DNA of 64,000 nt from Pseudomonadota bacterium (GTDB taxonomy: Bacteria; Desulfobacterota; Desulfovibrionia; Desulfovibrionales; Desulfovibrionaceae), in assembly GCA_023460395.1 (NCBI GenBank), contig JAEWQB010000012.1, positions 1 through 64,000 of the forward strand. The letters are read 5' to 3'. Under the pieces are notes generated by a model that saw only the letters and a program-made list of their open reading frames with translations, was not told the DNA's origin and ran no database searches. A program made the position numbers and the translations under genes. How positions within the stretch are numbered: position 1 is the first letter of the stretch; every line of letters begins with the position of its first letter. Shown here in pieces: positions 33,733 through 42,557 of the stretch.

Positions 33733-33904
33733 TAAACGGTACTCCCTTAACAAAAAATATGGTGCGCTACACCACTGAGGGGCGACCAGACTGTGCGGAA
33801 TAGCCTCGCAGGCGTGGCGTAGCCAATACCCTTGTGCGCCCGGCATTCTGGGATTGCCCGGTTTTTTGGGCGTGCGGTTTTTCGATCCAAAGAGGCTAGC
33901 GCAA

Positions 33905-33930
33905 AAGCCGCCCCGTGGGGGCGGCTTGCC
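33905..33930 (-). terminator. Rho-independent terminator of recA
   Basis: A perfect 10-bp GC-rich stem (33905-33914 with 33918-33927, GTG loop) is followed on the minus strand by TTTTGC. It lies 27 bp after the recA stop. Confidence 0.75.
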
Positions 33931-33953
33931 GGTAAATTGAGTACGGCAGCGGG

Positions 33954-35000
33954 CTATTCCGCCGTCGTATCGTCAGCCAGAGGCTCTTTCACTCCCAAGT
34001 GGGTGAGTAGCTTGTCTTCGATCTGTTTGGCAAGCGCCTCGTTTTCCTGAAGGAGCAAGCGCACGTTTTCTTTGCCTTGCCCCAGACGTTCGGAACCAAA
34101 GGCGTACCACGCACCGCTTTTTTCGATGATATTGTGTTCCACACCCAAGTCGATAAGCTCGCCGAGGCGCGAAATTCCCTGCCCATACAAAATATCAAAC
34201 AACGCTTCACGGAACGGCGGCGCAACCTTGTTTTTAACGATTTTAGCGCGCACGCGGTTGCCGTATACCTCTTCCTTGTCCTTGAGGGACTGGATGCGGC
34301 GCACGTCGATGCGGATCGAGCAATAGAACTTGAGCGCGTTCCCGCCGGTAGTGGTTTCCGGGTTCCCGTAGCCCATGGTGCCTATCTTCATGCGTATTTG
34401 GTTGATGAAGATAACGCAGGCTTTGGATTTATGGATTGTGCCGGTGAGCTTGCGCATGGCGTGCGACATGAGCCGGGCCTGACCGCCAACCTGCGTTTCC
34501 CCCATGTTGCCTTCCAGTTCCGCTTGCGGAATGAGCGCGGCAACGGAGTCGATAACGATGACGTCCACAGCGCCGGAGCGGACAAGCATGTCTGCCACGT
34601 CCAGCGCCTGTTCACCGTAGTCCGGTTGCGATATGAGCAGTTCTTCGGTGTTCACGCCCAGCCGTCTGGCATAGGAGGGGTCCAACGCGTGTTCCGCGTC
34701 AATGAATGCCGCTGTGCCCCCGCTCCGCTGGCATTCGGCGATCATATGCAAGGCCAGCGTGGTTTTGCCGGAAGATTCCGGGCCATATATCTCCGTGACG
34801 CGGCCTTTGGGGATGCCGCCCACACCAAGGGCTATGTCCAGGCCGATAGAGCCAGTGGGAATGACGGGGATATTAAGGTGAGTGTCTGCATCAAGACGCA
34901 TGACGGAGCCTTGTCCATACTTGCGTTCGATGGTGCTCAACGCTGTATTCAGGGCGTCCCGGCGCATATCATCCGGGGTCTGGGCGGGTTTTTTTGCCAT
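33954..35000 (-). CDS. recA: Recombinase RecA
   Basis: The 348-residue RecA carries the Walker A 'GPESSGKTTLALH', 'VIVIDSVAALIPQAELEG' (Walker B) and loops L1/L2 ('GNMGETQVGGQARLM', 'TTTGGNALKFY'). It promotes strand exchange and induces the SOS response by LexA cleavage. ATG at 35000 (MAKKPAQ) with GGAGA upstream gives the standard length; an in-frame ATG at 35051 is rejected. The promoter candidate at 35048-35076 and the inverted repeat at 35079-35105 lie just upstream. Confidence 0.98.
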   Translation of the reverse strand: MAKKPAQTPDDMRRDALNTALSTIERKYGQGSVMRLDADTHLNIPVIPTGSIGLDIALGVGGIPKGRVTEIYGPESSGKTTLALHMIAECQRSGGTAAFIDAEHALDPSYARRLGVNTEELLISQPDYGEQALDVADMLVRSGAVDVIVIDSVAALIPQAELEGNMGETQVGGQARLMSHAMRKLTGTIHKSKACVIFINQIRMKIGTMGYGNPETTTGGNALKFYCSIRIDVRRIQSLKDKEEVYGNRVRAKIVKNKVAPPFREALFDILYGQGISRLGELIDLGVEHNIIEKSGAWYAFGSERLGQGKENVRLLLQENEALAKQIEDKLLTHLGVKEPLADDTTAE

Positions 35001-35047
35001 TGGGTGGGGTCTCCGAAGAGGCTGATTGTTGGTGTGTAAGCCCAGAT

Positions 35048-35076
35048 TCAATACCAGATGCCGCCGCGCGGGGCAA
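35048..35076 (-). promoter_or_regulatory. Putative recA promoter
   Basis: On the minus strand TTGCCC (35071-35076) and TATTGA (35048-35053) are spaced exactly 17 bp, about 50 bp before the recA start. Confidence 0.5.
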
Positions 35077-35078
35077 TG

Positions 35079-35105
35079 CCTGTTCCCGCGTAATAGCGGG
35101 ACAGG
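35079..35105. promoter_or_regulatory. Inverted repeat next to the recA promoter, possible operator
   Basis: CCTGTTCCCGC (35079-35089) pairs with GCGGGACAGG (35096-35105) around a 6-bp centre, with one unpaired T. It sits directly upstream of the recA -35 element. The position suits a repressor site (LexA-like), but it does not match a motif I can name and could be a simple hairpin. Confidence 0.4.
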
Positions 35106-35108
35106 ACC

Positions 35109-36332
35109 ATGAGGAGATGGGGAAAAACAGGTTGGCGCATGTCAGCACTTGCTTTTCTTTTCGGGCAGCCGTATCTGCCACGCATGTCTTGCAACACACC
35201 TCATCACACTGACGGACAGAGCCGACGCTATGACGCCGTGGCATTGCTTTCCGGTGGTCTTGATTCCATTCTGGCGGTAAAGACCATTCAGGAACAGGGG
35301 CTTACGGTAAAATGTCTGCATTTCGTCTCGCCTTTTTTTGGCAAACCGCACAAGCGGCGCCACTGGGAAGCCCTCTACGGCATAGATATTGTGAACGTGG
35401 ATGTTTCGGAGGAGTATGTGCGCATGCTTGTCGAACGACCCGTTTACGGATTCGGCAAGGTGCTTAACCCCTGCGTGGACTGCAAGATTCTTATGATGCG
35501 CCGCGCTCACGAACTGATGGAGCAGTACGGCGCTTCCTTTATTATTTCCGGCGAGGTGCTGGGGCAACGCCCGATGTCGCAACGGCAGGATACGCTGAAT
35601 GTCATCAAGCGCGATGCGGATGTGCGCTCTATTTTGCTACGTCCCCTGTGCGCCAAGCACCTTGACCCCACCGAGCCGGAGCTTTCCGGCCTTGTGGACC
35701 GGGAGCGCCTGCTCAGTATCCGGGGCAGAGGTCGCACGGAGCAACTGGCGTTGGCGAAGCAGTATGGGTTTGCTGAAATCCCCACCCCCGGCGGGGGGTG
35801 CAAGCTGGCGGAAAAAGAAAACGCCCGCCGCTACTGGCCGGTTTTGACAGTATCGCCGGCACCTTCCGTGCGCGACTTGAAGCTGTCTAATATCGGCAGG
35901 CAGTATTGGGCTGGCGCGCACTGGCTGATGGTAGGTCGTAATCAGATGGACAATGCGGCGCTCAGTAAGGTGTGCGGTCCGAATGATTTGGTTTTCCGGC
36001 TTAAGGGATTCCCCGGCCCGGTAGCTGTGGGACGGCAATTTGACGGTGCGCCGTGGGCTGCCGGGACAGTGGCGGATGCCGCGGCGTTTGTTGCGTCTTA
36101 TTCGCCAAAGGCCGTACAGTTCGGCGGAACCGTTGAGGTTAGCGTGTGTCCCGCTGGTGCGCTTGTACCGGAAGACTCTTCCGTAAGGGACATTAGGCAG
36201 CCCTGCCCGGAACATGAAGGCTATGTGGTGAGTGTGGTCCCCTGCCGGGTAACGCCGCTGGGCTGGGCCGAACACCGCTGGCTGGAGGTCCGTGAAGAAA
36301 TTCGCGCCGACATGCGTGACAGGCGTGACTAA
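35109..36332 (+). CDS. PP-loop tRNA-thiolation-like protein (MnmA/ThiI relatives)
   Basis: The protein (up to 407 residues) has a PP-loop ATP-pyrophosphatase motif 'ALLSGGLDSILA' near residue 46, then 'NPCVDCKILMMRRA' with a CxxC and 'GGGCKLAEKENA' with another Cys, as in MnmA-type thiouridylases. The C-terminal 150 residues resemble the NFACT-R/DUF814-type RNA-associated domain. It probably activates a tRNA base with ATP for sulfur transfer. The true start is unclear: ATGs at 35109, 35139 and 35184 all precede the conserved region. It is divergent from recA. Confidence 0.75.
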   Translation: MRRWGKTGWRMSALAFLFGQPYLPRMSCNTPHHTDGQSRRYDAVALLSGGLDSILAVKTIQEQGLTVKCLHFVSPFFGKPHKRRHWEALYGIDIVNVDVSEEYVRMLVERPVYGFGKVLNPCVDCKILMMRRAHELMEQYGASFIISGEVLGQRPMSQRQDTLNVIKRDADVRSILLRPLCAKHLDPTEPELSGLVDRERLLSIRGRGRTEQLALAKQYGFAEIPTPGGGCKLAEKENARRYWPVLTVSPAPSVRDLKLSNIGRQYWAGAHWLMVGRNQMDNAALSKVCGPNDLVFRLKGFPGPVAVGRQFDGAPWAAGTVADAAAFVASYSPKAVQFGGTVEVSVCPAGALVPEDSSVRDIRQPCPEHEGYVVSVVPCRVTPLGWAEHRWLEVREEIRADMRDRRD

Positions 36333-36606
36333 GATGTATATCGTATAATCAAGGATGCGAAATGGGCGGGAGCACGTGCTGTGCATAACACAACCCCGTG
36401 TTGCCCGCGCAATAGCTGAGAGAGTGGAGTATCCCTGGTGGACGCGTGAGACGCTGACACGGAGGCAGAATCAATACGAATATATACGGGCGACTTGCCG
36501 TCGTCACTAAGGGGGATTGAGTTGCTCCCGGCGGCGGCTGCCTTATCCTTAGCAAAAGAGATTTTGCATGTGACTTCGCCCACGATCTGACCGGGGTACG
36601 TTTTAT

Positions 36607-36644
36607 GAGGCTCTTCCCATACGGGGAGGGCCTCTTGTTATTGT
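36607..36644 (+). terminator. Rho-independent terminator
   Basis: A 12-bp stem with two G-U pairs (36607-36618 with 36623-36634, ATAC loop) is followed by TTGTTATTGT. It ends transcription from the PP-loop gene or an unseen short transcript. Confidence 0.75.
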
Positions 36645-36759
36645 ACCGCTGTTTTCCGGTGCAGTCCGGTTGTCGCGGGAACAGAGGAAAAAGGAATCGG
36701 GGAGGCCCGCGTCCCGTGGTCCAGCACTGCTGGCTGTGGTAAAGGGTGCTCCATTTTTC

Positions 36760-36788
36760 TTGAAAAAAAACAGCGTTTCCTCTACATC
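36760..36788 (+). promoter_or_regulatory. Putative promoter of the sodium symporter gene
   Basis: TTGAAA (36760-36765) and TACATC (36783-36788) are 17 bp apart, just upstream of the start at 36826. Confidence 0.4.
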
Positions 36789-36825
36789 CGCCTAGCGTAT
36801 GACACTACAGGAAAAAGGACACTGC

Positions 36826-38187
36826 ATGGCTACTGTGGTTGTTGGAAAATATGATGGATTCTCCACCCGCATCGGGGTGCTGGCGGCAACGTTAGGCTCC
36901 GCAGTAGGGCTTGGAAATATTTGGAAATTTCCCTACATGACGGGAACAGGCGGCGGGGCCGCCTTTCTTATTGTCTACCTGCTTGCCACGCTGGCGGTGG
37001 GGCTTCCGGTGATGATTGGCGAAATTATGCTGGGCCGTGCGGCTCGTGCGGATGCTGTGGGAACGTGGCGGCGTCTTGCACCGGGCAGCGCGTGGTTTCT
37101 GGTGGGGGGCGCGGGCGTGCTGGCGGCGTTCCTTATTATGGCCTTTTACACCGACGTGGTGGGGTGGGTGTTTTCTTTTATCGTCAAGGCTGCCATGGGG
37201 GAACTCAGTTCTCCCGACCCCAAGGTGGGCGAGATCGCTTTCGGGAATATGATCAGCAACACATGGGGCGCGCTGTTCTGGCAGTGGAGCGTTCTGGCTC
37301 TGGTCGGGGGACTTCTCGTGGGCGGCGTGACCAGAGGGATAGAGAAAACAGCCAAAATTCTTATGCCCGTGCTTTTCCTTATGCTGGTGGGAGTGTGCGT
37401 GCGGTCCCTTACGCTCCCCGGTGCCGGTGAAGGGCTGGCTTTTCTTTTTCAGCCTGATTTTTCCAAAGTGACGGTAGATGTGGTGTTGAATGCCATGGGC
37501 CTTGCCTTTTTCAAATTATCCATCGGCATGGGCACCATGATGACATACGGCAGCTATTTCCGGGATGATGCGGATATTCCGCTTACCACGTTACGGGTGA
37601 TGCTGGCGGACTTGCTGGTTTCCCTGCTGGCGGGCGTAGCTATCTTTCCGGCGGTGTTCAATTATGGGTTTACGCCCTCGGCTGGTCCGGGCTTGCTGTT
37701 TATGACCATGCCCGCCGTTTTCAATCTGCTGCCGTTCGGACAGCTCTTTATGACGATTTTCTTTCTGCTTACCGGAGTGGCGACCATCGGAGCCATGCTG
37801 TCGCTTTTTGAAGTACCTGTGGCGTGGTTCTGCGGAAGCGGGTGGATGGGGCGGAAGCAGGCCGTGGTGGCAACGGCCTTCGGGCTTGCGTTGTTTGGCC
37901 TTCCCGCCACGTTGTCCTTTAGTGCGCTGAGTGACGTGACCCTGTTCGGCAAAAGTTTTTTTGATATATATGATTTTCTCAGTTCCAACCTTATTTTGCC
38001 TGTGGGCGGCATTTGTATTTGCCTTTTTATAGGCTGGCGATGGGGTTTCCCCATGGCTGCGGATGCGTTGTCCAATGGCGGAGCCTTGCGAAACCGGTGG
38101 ATTGTCCGGCTCTGGTTTGTGCTAGTGCGGTATATCACTCCCGCCTTGGTTACGCTGGTGTTGCTTAAGGGACTTCGGGTCTTTTGA
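36826..38187 (+). CDS. Sodium-dependent transporter of the NSS/SNF family
   Basis: The 453-residue membrane protein has about 11-12 helices. The first carries 'LGSAVGLGNIWKFPYM', the sodium- and substrate-binding helix-1 signature of neurotransmitter:sodium symporters. It likely imports an amino acid with Na+; the substrate is unknown. ATG at 36826 follows AAAGGA at good spacing, whereas the in-frame ATG at 36799 has no such site. It appears monocistronic. Confidence 0.93.
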   Translation: MATVVVGKYDGFSTRIGVLAATLGSAVGLGNIWKFPYMTGTGGGAAFLIVYLLATLAVGLPVMIGEIMLGRAARADAVGTWRRLAPGSAWFLVGGAGVLAAFLIMAFYTDVVGWVFSFIVKAAMGELSSPDPKVGEIAFGNMISNTWGALFWQWSVLALVGGLLVGGVTRGIEKTAKILMPVLFLMLVGVCVRSLTLPGAGEGLAFLFQPDFSKVTVDVVLNAMGLAFFKLSIGMGTMMTYGSYFRDDADIPLTTLRVMLADLLVSLLAGVAIFPAVFNYGFTPSAGPGLLFMTMPAVFNLLPFGQLFMTIFFLLTGVATIGAMLSLFEVPVAWFCGSGWMGRKQAVVATAFGLALFGLPATLSFSALSDVTLFGKSFFDIYDFLSSNLILPVGGICICLFIGWRWGFPMAADALSNGGALRNRWIVRLWFVLVRYITPALVTLVLLKGLRVF

Positions 38188-38602
38188 TGGAGGAAGCTCG
38201 CAGACCGTGTACGCCCAGTCTTGTGACTCAGGGGGCCGGTTTGCCGTAATATCAGGCAACAAGCGGTGCAATGGATGTACGGCGCAGATGGTGGAATTTT
38301 CCAGCGTCTGTGCCGTTTGTTTTTGCATATGCATGGGAGCAGGGCACCCGTTGGCTAGTCGGGGGCGCAGGCGTGCGAGATGCGAAGCTGGGCGTGCGGG
38401 GAATACGGTATTCCTCCGCAGAAGAGCTTTGCAGAAAAGCTTTGCAGAAAAGGCGGGTATCCTGCGGGAAAAGCGTGCGGGAGGATGTGAAGAGGGGGGC
38501 GGGCAAGCCGGTCCGGTACTGTTTGTGGTGCGGCGCAAAAAAAAACGGCCCGCCCGTCCGGGAGTTCCGGGCGGGCGGGCCTATAGTGTCGGGTGAAGAG
38601 GG
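38188..38602. other. Intergenic region between the convergent symporter gene and dsr operon
   Basis: About 415 bp without a convincing gene. It contains a perfect tandem duplication of a 13-bp unit, AGCTTTGCAGAAA (38425-38437 and 38438-38450). The dsr terminator at 38537-38581 is listed separately. Frames here are Arg/Pro-rich and not protein-like. Confidence 0.5.
38537..38581 (-). terminator. Strong Rho-independent terminator of the dsr operon
   Basis: A 15-bp, nearly all-GC stem (38547-38561 with 38567-38581) is followed on the minus strand by nine T residues. It lies about 20 bp after the dsrP stop. Confidence 0.95.
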
Positions 38603-39766
38603 CTAGAAGTGGCCCACTTCCTTTTTCACGTCCAGCGCGATTTTCCAAAGGATGGAGATCACGAATAAACCGGTGGCGAAAATGCCCAGAGATATGAGCA
38701 GCTCCGGCACGGTGGGCGTGTAAGGGGTGACGGTTTCAAACGGGTTGGGAGTGAAGCCGCCGATCATCAGCGCGAGGCCTTTGTCAATCCACGTGGCGAG
38801 CACAAGACTGACCAGCGCCCAAGGCAGCACTGTTTCATTGTCGCGCAGTTGCGGCGGAATGAGCAGAGCAAGGCTGAGGAATGCGAGAATGGTGCCCAGC
38901 CACATTGCGCCCGTAATCCAGTCCACATGCCCATTGTGCCCGCCAAACAGGTAGTCAATGGGGTGCGCATGACCGGGAATGCCGCTGTAAAGCGCCGTGA
39001 ACACTTCCAGCAGGAAGAAGAACACGTTGGTAGCCATGGCGTATGTGATGATTTTCGTCAGGGTTTGCACTGCTTCTTTGCCGGGGTCGAAGTCGGTCAT
39101 CCGGCGCACCACAAACAGAAGGAGCAGCAGGATGGACGGGCCCGCGCAAAATGCCGAGCTAAGGAAACGGGCAGCCATGATGGCGGTGAGGAAAAAGTGA
39201 CGTCCGGGCAAGCCGGAGTACAAGAATGCCGTCACCGTATGGATGCTGAATGCCCAAATGATCGAAAGGTAGATCATGGGCTTTATCCACTTGGGCGGAT
39301 CCACTTCATTGCGTTCGCACTCAAGTGTAACCCAGCCGATAACCGCGTTGAGCACCAGATAGCCCATGAGCACCAGCATGTCGTAAAACATAATGGAGTT
39401 GGGGGTGGGGTGCAGCATCACGTTCAGCATGCGCTGGGGCTGCCCCATGTCTGCCACAATGAAGAGCATGCACATGAGCACAGCGCCGATAGCCATGAAT
39501 TCGCCGAAGATGATCATCTTCTTGAATTTTTTATAGTGATGGAAGTACGCGGGCAGAACCAGCATAACGGCGGAAGCGGCCACACCGACCAGATAGGTGA
39601 ACTGGGCGATGTAAAAACCCCACGACACGTCGCGGCTCATACCGGTGATAGCCAAACCATACTTCATCTGGAACAAGTAGGTGATTGCGCCAAGGCCTAT
39701 GATGCTGCCAAGGAAGGCGAGCCATACATAGTACTTGGGAGAGCCTTTGAGCACTTTCTCGATCAT
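38603..39766 (-). CDS. dsrP: DsrP, NrfD-like integral membrane subunit of DsrMKJOP
   Basis: The 387-residue protein has about 10 hydrophobic helices and NrfD/PsrC-type features; it opens 'MIEKVLKGSPKYYVWLAFLG'. DsrP forms the quinone-interacting membrane subunit of the sulfite-reduction complex and pairs with the iron-sulfur protein DsrO. AGGAGG precedes the start, 9 bp after dsrO. It is the last gene of the operon, followed at once by the strong terminator. Confidence 0.95.
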   Translation of the reverse strand: MIEKVLKGSPKYYVWLAFLGSIIGLGAITYLFQMKYGLAITGMSRDVSWGFYIAQFTYLVGVAASAVMLVLPAYFHHYKKFKKMIIFGEFMAIGAVLMCMLFIVADMGQPQRMLNVMLHPTPNSIMFYDMLVLMGYLVLNAVIGWVTLECERNEVDPPKWIKPMIYLSIIWAFSIHTVTAFLYSGLPGRHFFLTAIMAARFLSSAFCAGPSILLLLLFVVRRMTDFDPGKEAVQTLTKIITYAMATNVFFFLLEVFTALYSGIPGHAHPIDYLFGGHNGHVDWITGAMWLGTILAFLSLALLIPPQLRDNETVLPWALVSLVLATWIDKGLALMIGGFTPNPFETVTPYTPTVPELLISLGIFATGLFVISILWKIALDVKKEVGHF

Positions 39767-39775
39767 GACCGCCTC

Positions 39776-40555
39776 CTAGATGATGTAGTACACGCCGGGC
39801 TGTGTACCAACGGCGGGTTTGCGGCGGATGGTGAAGTTTTCAGCCAGCACCTTGCGCACTTCGGATTCAGGGTCGGTAAGGTCGCCGAAGACGATTTTGC
39901 CTTCCGAGACTTCCACACAGGCGGGCATCAGCCCCTTGGCCAGCCGTTCCACGCAGAAGTTGCACTTTTCCACCACGCCGGGCATGCGGGTGGGGAATTC
40001 GGGATTGAGATCGGCGGCGTTCAGATACCGGCGCGGGTCGCCAAAGTTGAACGAACGTGCGCCGTAGGGGCAACCCGCCATGCAGAAGCGGCAACCTATG
40101 CAGCGGTGGTAGTCCATGGCGACAATGCCGTCGGGGCGCTTGAATGTGGCCTTGGTGGGGCACACTCGCACACAGGGCGGATTTTCGCAGTGGTTGCACA
40201 GCAGCAGGTAGTCGCGTTTTTCCAACGCTTCGGAGAGGTGGTTGTTGCTCTGTTCAGGGAACGTGTGCTCGTAGGAGTCTGTCCAGAGCCACTTAATTTC
40301 CTGATTGTTGGGAATGTGGGGGACATTGTGTGCCCGGTGGCAAGCTTCAATGCACGCCGCGAAGTCTTCACGTGATTCAAAGGCGCGGGTATCAATAACC
40401 ATGGCCCAGCGACCGGCCCGCAGGCCGTGTTCATTGGGGCGGTACTGCGCTCCCTCTTCCGCGGCGGCGACCAGCCCGCCCGTGGCGAACTGGGTGCCGA
40501 GGCCCAGCACGGAAAGGCTGGCAACCTTGAGGAATTGTCTTCTGCTACGTTTCAT
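39776..40555 (-). CDS. dsrO: DsrO, periplasmic iron-sulfur subunit of DsrMKJOP
   Basis: The 259-residue protein has a Tat signal (RSRRQFLKV, residues 3-11), so it is exported folded. Sixteen clustered cysteines occur in ferredoxin-like groups: 'CIEACHRAH', 'LLCNHCENPPCVRVC', 'CIGCRFCMAGCPYG' and 'CNFCVERLAKGLMPAC'. This predicts four [4Fe-4S] clusters that carry electrons between DsrJ and DsrP. Its start codon overlaps the dsrJ stop by one base (TAATG), indicating translational coupling. Confidence 0.95.
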   Translation of the reverse strand: MKRSRRQFLKVASLSVLGLGTQFATGGLVAAAEEGAQYRPNEHGLRAGRWAMVIDTRAFESREDFAACIEACHRAHNVPHIPNNQEIKWLWTDSYEHTFPEQSNNHLSEALEKRDYLLLCNHCENPPCVRVCPTKATFKRPDGIVAMDYHRCIGCRFCMAGCPYGARSFNFGDPRRYLNAADLNPEFPTRMPGVVEKCNFCVERLAKGLMPACVEVSEGKIVFGDLTDPESEVRKVLAENFTIRRKPAVGTQPGVYYII

Positions 40556-40935
40556 TATTCATTCCCCTTCGGCTCAACGTGACAATCCCAGCAGTAGGGG
40601 CTCACGCTGTTGGAGTCGTGGCATTTGTCACAAAACTCTGCCTTGTTGGCATGGCAGCTCATGCAGGTGTTCTGGAGACTGATTGTCCAGACCTTACCGT
40701 TAGAGGCCACGTAAGTACGCTTGCCTTCGCGCAGCGCCTCGTCCCGCCATGTGTCCAAAAGGGTCATATGCTCGGCGCGCATGTATTCCACAGGCTCGAT
40801 GCATTCCTTTTCACCAGCGGGCAGAGCCAGCTTGGGACGCTCATATGACGAGCTGCCCAGATTTGTCCAAAAGGGCGAGGTGAACAGCACCAGGAAGATG
40901 ATGATGCCGGGGATAATGTATTTAGTGTTATACAT
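40555..40935 (-). CDS. dsrJ: DsrJ, triheme cytochrome c subunit of DsrMKJOP
   Basis: The 126-residue protein has an N-terminal membrane anchor (residues 6-22) and three heme c motifs: CMSCH (91-95), CDKCH (102-106) and CWDCH (115-119). It faces the periplasm and is the multiheme redox subunit of the complex. In known DsrJ one heme has unusual His/Cys ligation; Cys45 ('KECIE') is a candidate ligand here (inference). GGAGG lies upstream of the start, just after dsrK. Confidence 0.96.
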   Translation of the reverse strand: MYNTKYIIPGIIIFLVLFTSPFWTNLGSSSYERPKLALPAGEKECIEPVEYMRAEHMTLLDTWRDEALREGKRTYVASNGKVWTISLQNTCMSCHANKAEFCDKCHDSNSVSPYCWDCHVEPKGNE

Positions 40936-40937
40936 GG

Positions 40938-42548
40938 TTATTCATCCTCCATCCCAGGCAGATCATTCTGCCGCAGGTCCATGGTGCGCTTCTTTTCACC
41001 CTTCATGACCAGTGCGTTGGCTACCAGTTCATGGGTGCCGTAGATGCTCACGCCGGGTGCCCAGTAGTCCGCAAGAGGGGGCAATGTCGCGCGGTCGATA
41101 GCGCAGATGCAGGCCATGGTATCCACGCCGTGCTTTTCCTGCACATAACGCAGTGCGTTGCCTCGGGGCAGTGCGCCCCGCATGCGGATTTCCATGATTT
41201 CGTCGGTGTTCAGACCGGAACCGGCACCGCAACAGAAGGTCTGCTCACGAATGGTGTTTTCCGGCATTTCATAGAAGTTATTGCAGACGGCTTTGATGAC
41301 TTCACGCGGTTCTTCCAGCAAGCCCATGGCGCGCGCTGGGTTGCACGAGTCATGGAAGGTAACTGTAAGATGATCGTTGCGCGAGGGGTCAAGCCGCAGC
41401 TTGTTGTGCTTGATAAGGTCGGCGGTGAACTCGGCAATGTGTACCATTTTGGTTTCCGCCGCATTGCCGAATACGGTTCCGGTGATGGGGCTGACCGGCG
41501 TTTCCATGCGGGAGGGCGTGGGGCCGTTCATGGTGGACATGTATTGGTTGATAACACGCCACATATGACCGCATTCGCCGCCGAGAATCCATTTGGAACC
41601 CAAGCGTTCCGCTTCAGCGTACATTTTTGCGTTCAGCTTTTTCATCACCTTGGAGGAGGTGAAGAGGCCGAAGTTGCCGCCTTCCGACGCGTACGTAGAC
41701 AGCGTGTAGTCCAGCCCGATCTCTTCAAACAGCATCAAATACCCCATGAAGGTATAGATGCCGGGGTCCGCGAAGGCGTCACCGGAAGGGGTGATGAAGA
41801 GCACTTCGTGACCGGGTTCGTTGAGGGGGGGATTAATGCGGACGCCGGTAATTTCCTCAATGTCATCACACAAAAATTCCACGATTTCCTTGAAGGCGTG
41901 GGGAGTGATGCCAAGGTGGTTACCGGTACGGTTGCAGTTGCTGACCGGGTCCATGATCCAGTGCAGGCCGAGTCCCAGCTCATGCAGCAACTCGCGGGCC
42001 ATCATGGTAATTTCAGCGGTATCAATGCCATACGGGCAAAACAGCGAGCAGCGGCGGCATTCCGTACACTGATAGAAGTAGTAGAACCACTCTTTGATAA
42101 CGTCTTTATCCAGCTTGCGGGCACCCACCAGCTTGCCGAGCAGTTTGCCCGCCGTGGTGAAGTCCTTGCGGTAGACGGAGCGCAGCAGTTCTGCGCGCAG
42201 CACAGGCATGTTTTTGGGGTCGCCGGAGCCAATATAATAGTGGCATTTGTCAGCGCACGCGCCGCACCGCACGCAGATATCCATAAACAGCTTCAGGGAA
42301 CGGTATTTTTCCAGCCGGTCCTTTAAGCCGTTATAGATGATTTCTTCCCAATTTTCGGGAAGATGCCAGTCTTCCTCAAAGGGATTCCATGTATGCGGGT
42401 TGGGCATATGCAGACCGGCCATGGTATCTTCTTTGGCGGGATAGGCCACAGCACCCGGCACAATCTCCGGCTTGATGTCCATCCAGGACTCGGCCGGAGT
42501 GTTGTAGCTGATTTTGATCAACTCTTCAGGGGTAGGGATTTTGGACAT
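40938..42548 (-). CDS. dsrK: DsrK, HdrD-like cytoplasmic iron-sulfur subunit of DsrMKJOP
   Basis: The 536-residue protein has two [4Fe-4S] ferredoxin motifs ('CVRCGACADKCHYYIG' and 'CTECRRCSLFCPYG'). It ends with a CCG-type domain ('FHDSCNPAR' and 'FCCGAGSG') that in HdrD binds the catalytic cluster for disulfide reduction. DsrK is thought to hand electrons to the DsrC trisulfide in the cytoplasm. AAGGAG precedes the start. It lies between dsrM and dsrJ with short gaps. Confidence 0.97.
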   Translation of the reverse strand: MSKIPTPEELIKISYNTPAESWMDIKPEIVPGAVAYPAKEDTMAGLHMPNPHTWNPFEEDWHLPENWEEIIYNGLKDRLEKYRSLKLFMDICVRCGACADKCHYYIGSGDPKNMPVLRAELLRSVYRKDFTTAGKLLGKLVGARKLDKDVIKEWFYYFYQCTECRRCSLFCPYGIDTAEITMMARELLHELGLGLHWIMDPVSNCNRTGNHLGITPHAFKEIVEFLCDDIEEITGVRINPPLNEPGHEVLFITPSGDAFADPGIYTFMGYLMLFEEIGLDYTLSTYASEGGNFGLFTSSKVMKKLNAKMYAEAERLGSKWILGGECGHMWRVINQYMSTMNGPTPSRMETPVSPITGTVFGNAAETKMVHIAEFTADLIKHNKLRLDPSRNDHLTVTFHDSCNPARAMGLLEEPREVIKAVCNNFYEMPENTIREQTFCCGAGSGLNTDEIMEIRMRGALPRGNALRYVQEKHGVDTMACICAIDRATLPPLADYWAPGVSIYGTHELVANALVMKGEKKRTMDLRQNDLPGMEDE

Positions 42549-42557
42549 GGCTGCTCC

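Larger units (their letters stand above)
36333..36825. other. Intergenic region before the sodium symporter
   Basis: About 490 bp with no convincing gene. A minus-strand frame at 36329-36583 (84 codons) starts with GTG, has no ribosome-binding site and overlaps the preceding gene's stop, so it is not called. The stretch holds a terminator (36607-36644) and a promoter candidate (36760-36788). Confidence 0.5.

Noticed and set aside
31567..33735. 722-codon plus-strand ORF opposite alaS
   Set aside because: Shadow of alaS in the opposite strand; no recognisable domain and no ribosome-binding site.
36329..36583. 84-codon minus-strand ORF after the PP-loop gene
   Set aside because: GTG start without ribosome-binding site, overlap with the preceding gene's end and no recognisable motif.
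38122..38538. 138-codon minus-strand ORF between the symporter gene and dsrP
   Set aside because: It overlaps the symporter gene's end; Pro/Arg/Ser-rich non-protein-like composition.
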